Positions 63,235-64,000 of a stretch of 64,000 bases of DNA are shown piece after piece. Under the pieces are notes generated by a model. It saw only the letters and a program-made list of their open reading frames with translations. It did no database searches and had not been told where the DNA came from. This DNA comes from Pseudopyrenochaeta lycopersici (taxonomy: Eukaryota; Ascomycota; Dothideomycetes; Pleosporales; Pseudopyrenochaetaceae). A program made the position numbers and the translations under genes. The first letter of the stretch is position 1. The number at the start of each line of letters is the position of its first letter. Location of the stretch: assembly GCA_003313425.1 (NCBI GenBank), contig NHZP01000034.1, positions 310,001 through 374,000 on the forward strand, given 5' to 3'.

Positions 63235-64000
63235 ACGTGTCCCACAAGCGAGCGCCGCGCACAAGCGAGCGCCGCACCCCACCAAGTTTGAGCACCTCTA
63301 CCAGCGTACAGCTCAACCATAAATTCAAGTAATCTATAGATATTAATATGCAAGCTTAAGTAGCACCTATAGTATCGTTTTTACACGTGCGCGAGTTATG
63401 CCCAGTCTCTCTGCACCTTTTACAGCGCGATAGAGCCCGGCTGCTAAGGCCTGATTGCTCCCTACTTTGACGCATTTCACGCCTAATCTGTTGATCAGCC
63501 TCTTGTTAAGTAGCTATATCCTCTCCAACTCCCTTTATTAAGACTCCTCCCTTCTAAATCCACTTTCTCTTGCGCTGCTTTCGCCGAGTTACTGCCTCAT
63601 TAGCCTTCTCAAGGCTATCAATCCTACCCTCTATCAGCTTAGCTCGATATGCCCCTACTATAGCCCCCTTTGTAAACTAATTAAGCGCCTCAATAATTGG
63701 GGCTGGTGATGAGCTCTTATGCCGTCGAACGCGATCGCTAATTAGAGTCGATTGAGCCTCAAACTCACGTGGGTTCCTTGGTGTTTGAGGCTCCCATAGA
63801 GCTCCTTGCTGAGCTCCTAACTGAGCTGGTGGTGATGGCGTACGCAGCTGGACATCTAGCCTTGACAAGACAACGTCTGGCTGGAGAGGAACAAGGCCTG
63901 CTCCTCGAAATGCTGAGCGTATATTGACGGCAGTGAAAGCTTGATCAAATGCTGCTTTAAAGGCAGGCAGAAATTCAAGCTTAGTAATGTGGTTGATGTG
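63235..64000 (-). mobile_element. Pogo-type element, cut by the window edge
   Basis: After a TA, the end reads ACGTGTCCCACAAGCGAGCG with a second CACAAGCGAGCGCCGC motif: a Fot1/Tan-like bipartite TIR. The minus-strand transposase C-terminus follows: SAFRGAGLVPLQPDVVLSRL, an RTPSPPAQLGAQ segment, FTKGAIVGAYRAKLIEGRID, a basic RRKQRKRKW region and a CCHC-like knuckle (CKRCRETGHNSRTC). Three stops (TAG at 63674-63676, another TAG and a TAA) replace Gln codons, so this copy is inactive. The catalytic domain lies beyond 64000. Its tail matches the relic at 4.2 kb. Confidence 0.85.

Noticed and set aside
1..64000. Starship captain (DUF3435 tyrosine recombinase)
   Set aside because: I looked for its conserved C-terminal YR and surrounding sequence in open and decayed frames and found none.
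1..64000. tRNA or rRNA genes
   Set aside because: No convincing T-loop plus anticodon-stem arrangement or rRNA core motif was recognised by eye; a covariance search would be needed to exclude one.

Overview
The window is nuclear DNA of a filamentous ascomycete. Evidence: short (42-97 bp) GT..AG introns with CTAAT-like branch sites, fungal-specific families (HET-domain NOD-like receptors, DUF3723, DUF1996, fungal rhodopsin-domain protein, fungal type-B carboxylesterase), and transposon relics whose in-frame stops are mostly TAG/TAA where CAG/CAA would fit, as repeat-induced point mutation (RIP) produces. A Dothideomycete (Pleosporales-like) is my guess only. I saw no rRNA, tRNA or CRISPR array.

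Layout. 1-7.5 kb: gene-poor, with decayed fragments (unknown protein, pogo tail, rhodopsin-domain gene cut at an intron, ankyrin fragment). 7.5-9.4 kb: an intact three-exon secreted carboxylesterase. 9.7-20 kb: pogo relics, two hAT transposases in one reading frame, a BTB-like remnant, a hypothetical ORF. 20.8-29.5 kb: an AT-rich foldback element and two apparently identical inverted 2,873-bp MULEs around a Fot1/pogo relic. 30-36.2 kb: foldback and MITE repeats, then a divergent pair: DUF3723 plus coiled coil (-) and a J-domain protein with HTD instead of HPD (+). 36.4-37.9 kb: two MITEs.

The most striking part is 38-64 kb. Three transposon-like units have TA duplications and terminal inverted repeats of one class (ACGT or ACTT end followed by two copies of a roughly 16-base motif) and carry host-type genes instead of a transposase. 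37988-41362 carries a protein kinase and a small Cys-rich protein. 41369-48628 carries a HET/NB-ARC/TPR receptor between ~1.1-1.2 kb inverted arms. 53120-58766 carries a HET/NACHT/WD40 receptor between ~666-bp inverted arms. The first two lie 6 bp apart. The third sits inside an arm of another copy of the second family, which also holds a 3.6-kb insertion and a pogo element running off the window end. Small MITEs of the same classes are scattered around. The pogo relics at 18.16 kb and 63.2 kb have the same TIR layout, so a pogo/Fot1-type transposase acting in trans is the natural mobiliser (inference).

Together the window looks like a transposon-rich compartment where allorecognition/immune-type receptor genes, a kinase and DUF3723 have gathered. 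NLRs and DUF3723 are known accessory genes of fungal Starship elements, but no DUF3435 captain recombinase is visible here, so Starship membership is only a hypothesis. Between the mobile units, 48.8-52.9 kb holds ordinary-looking genes: a hypothetical protein, a small secreted protein, a DUF1996 secreted protein and a nucleoside deoxyribosyltransferase-like protein.
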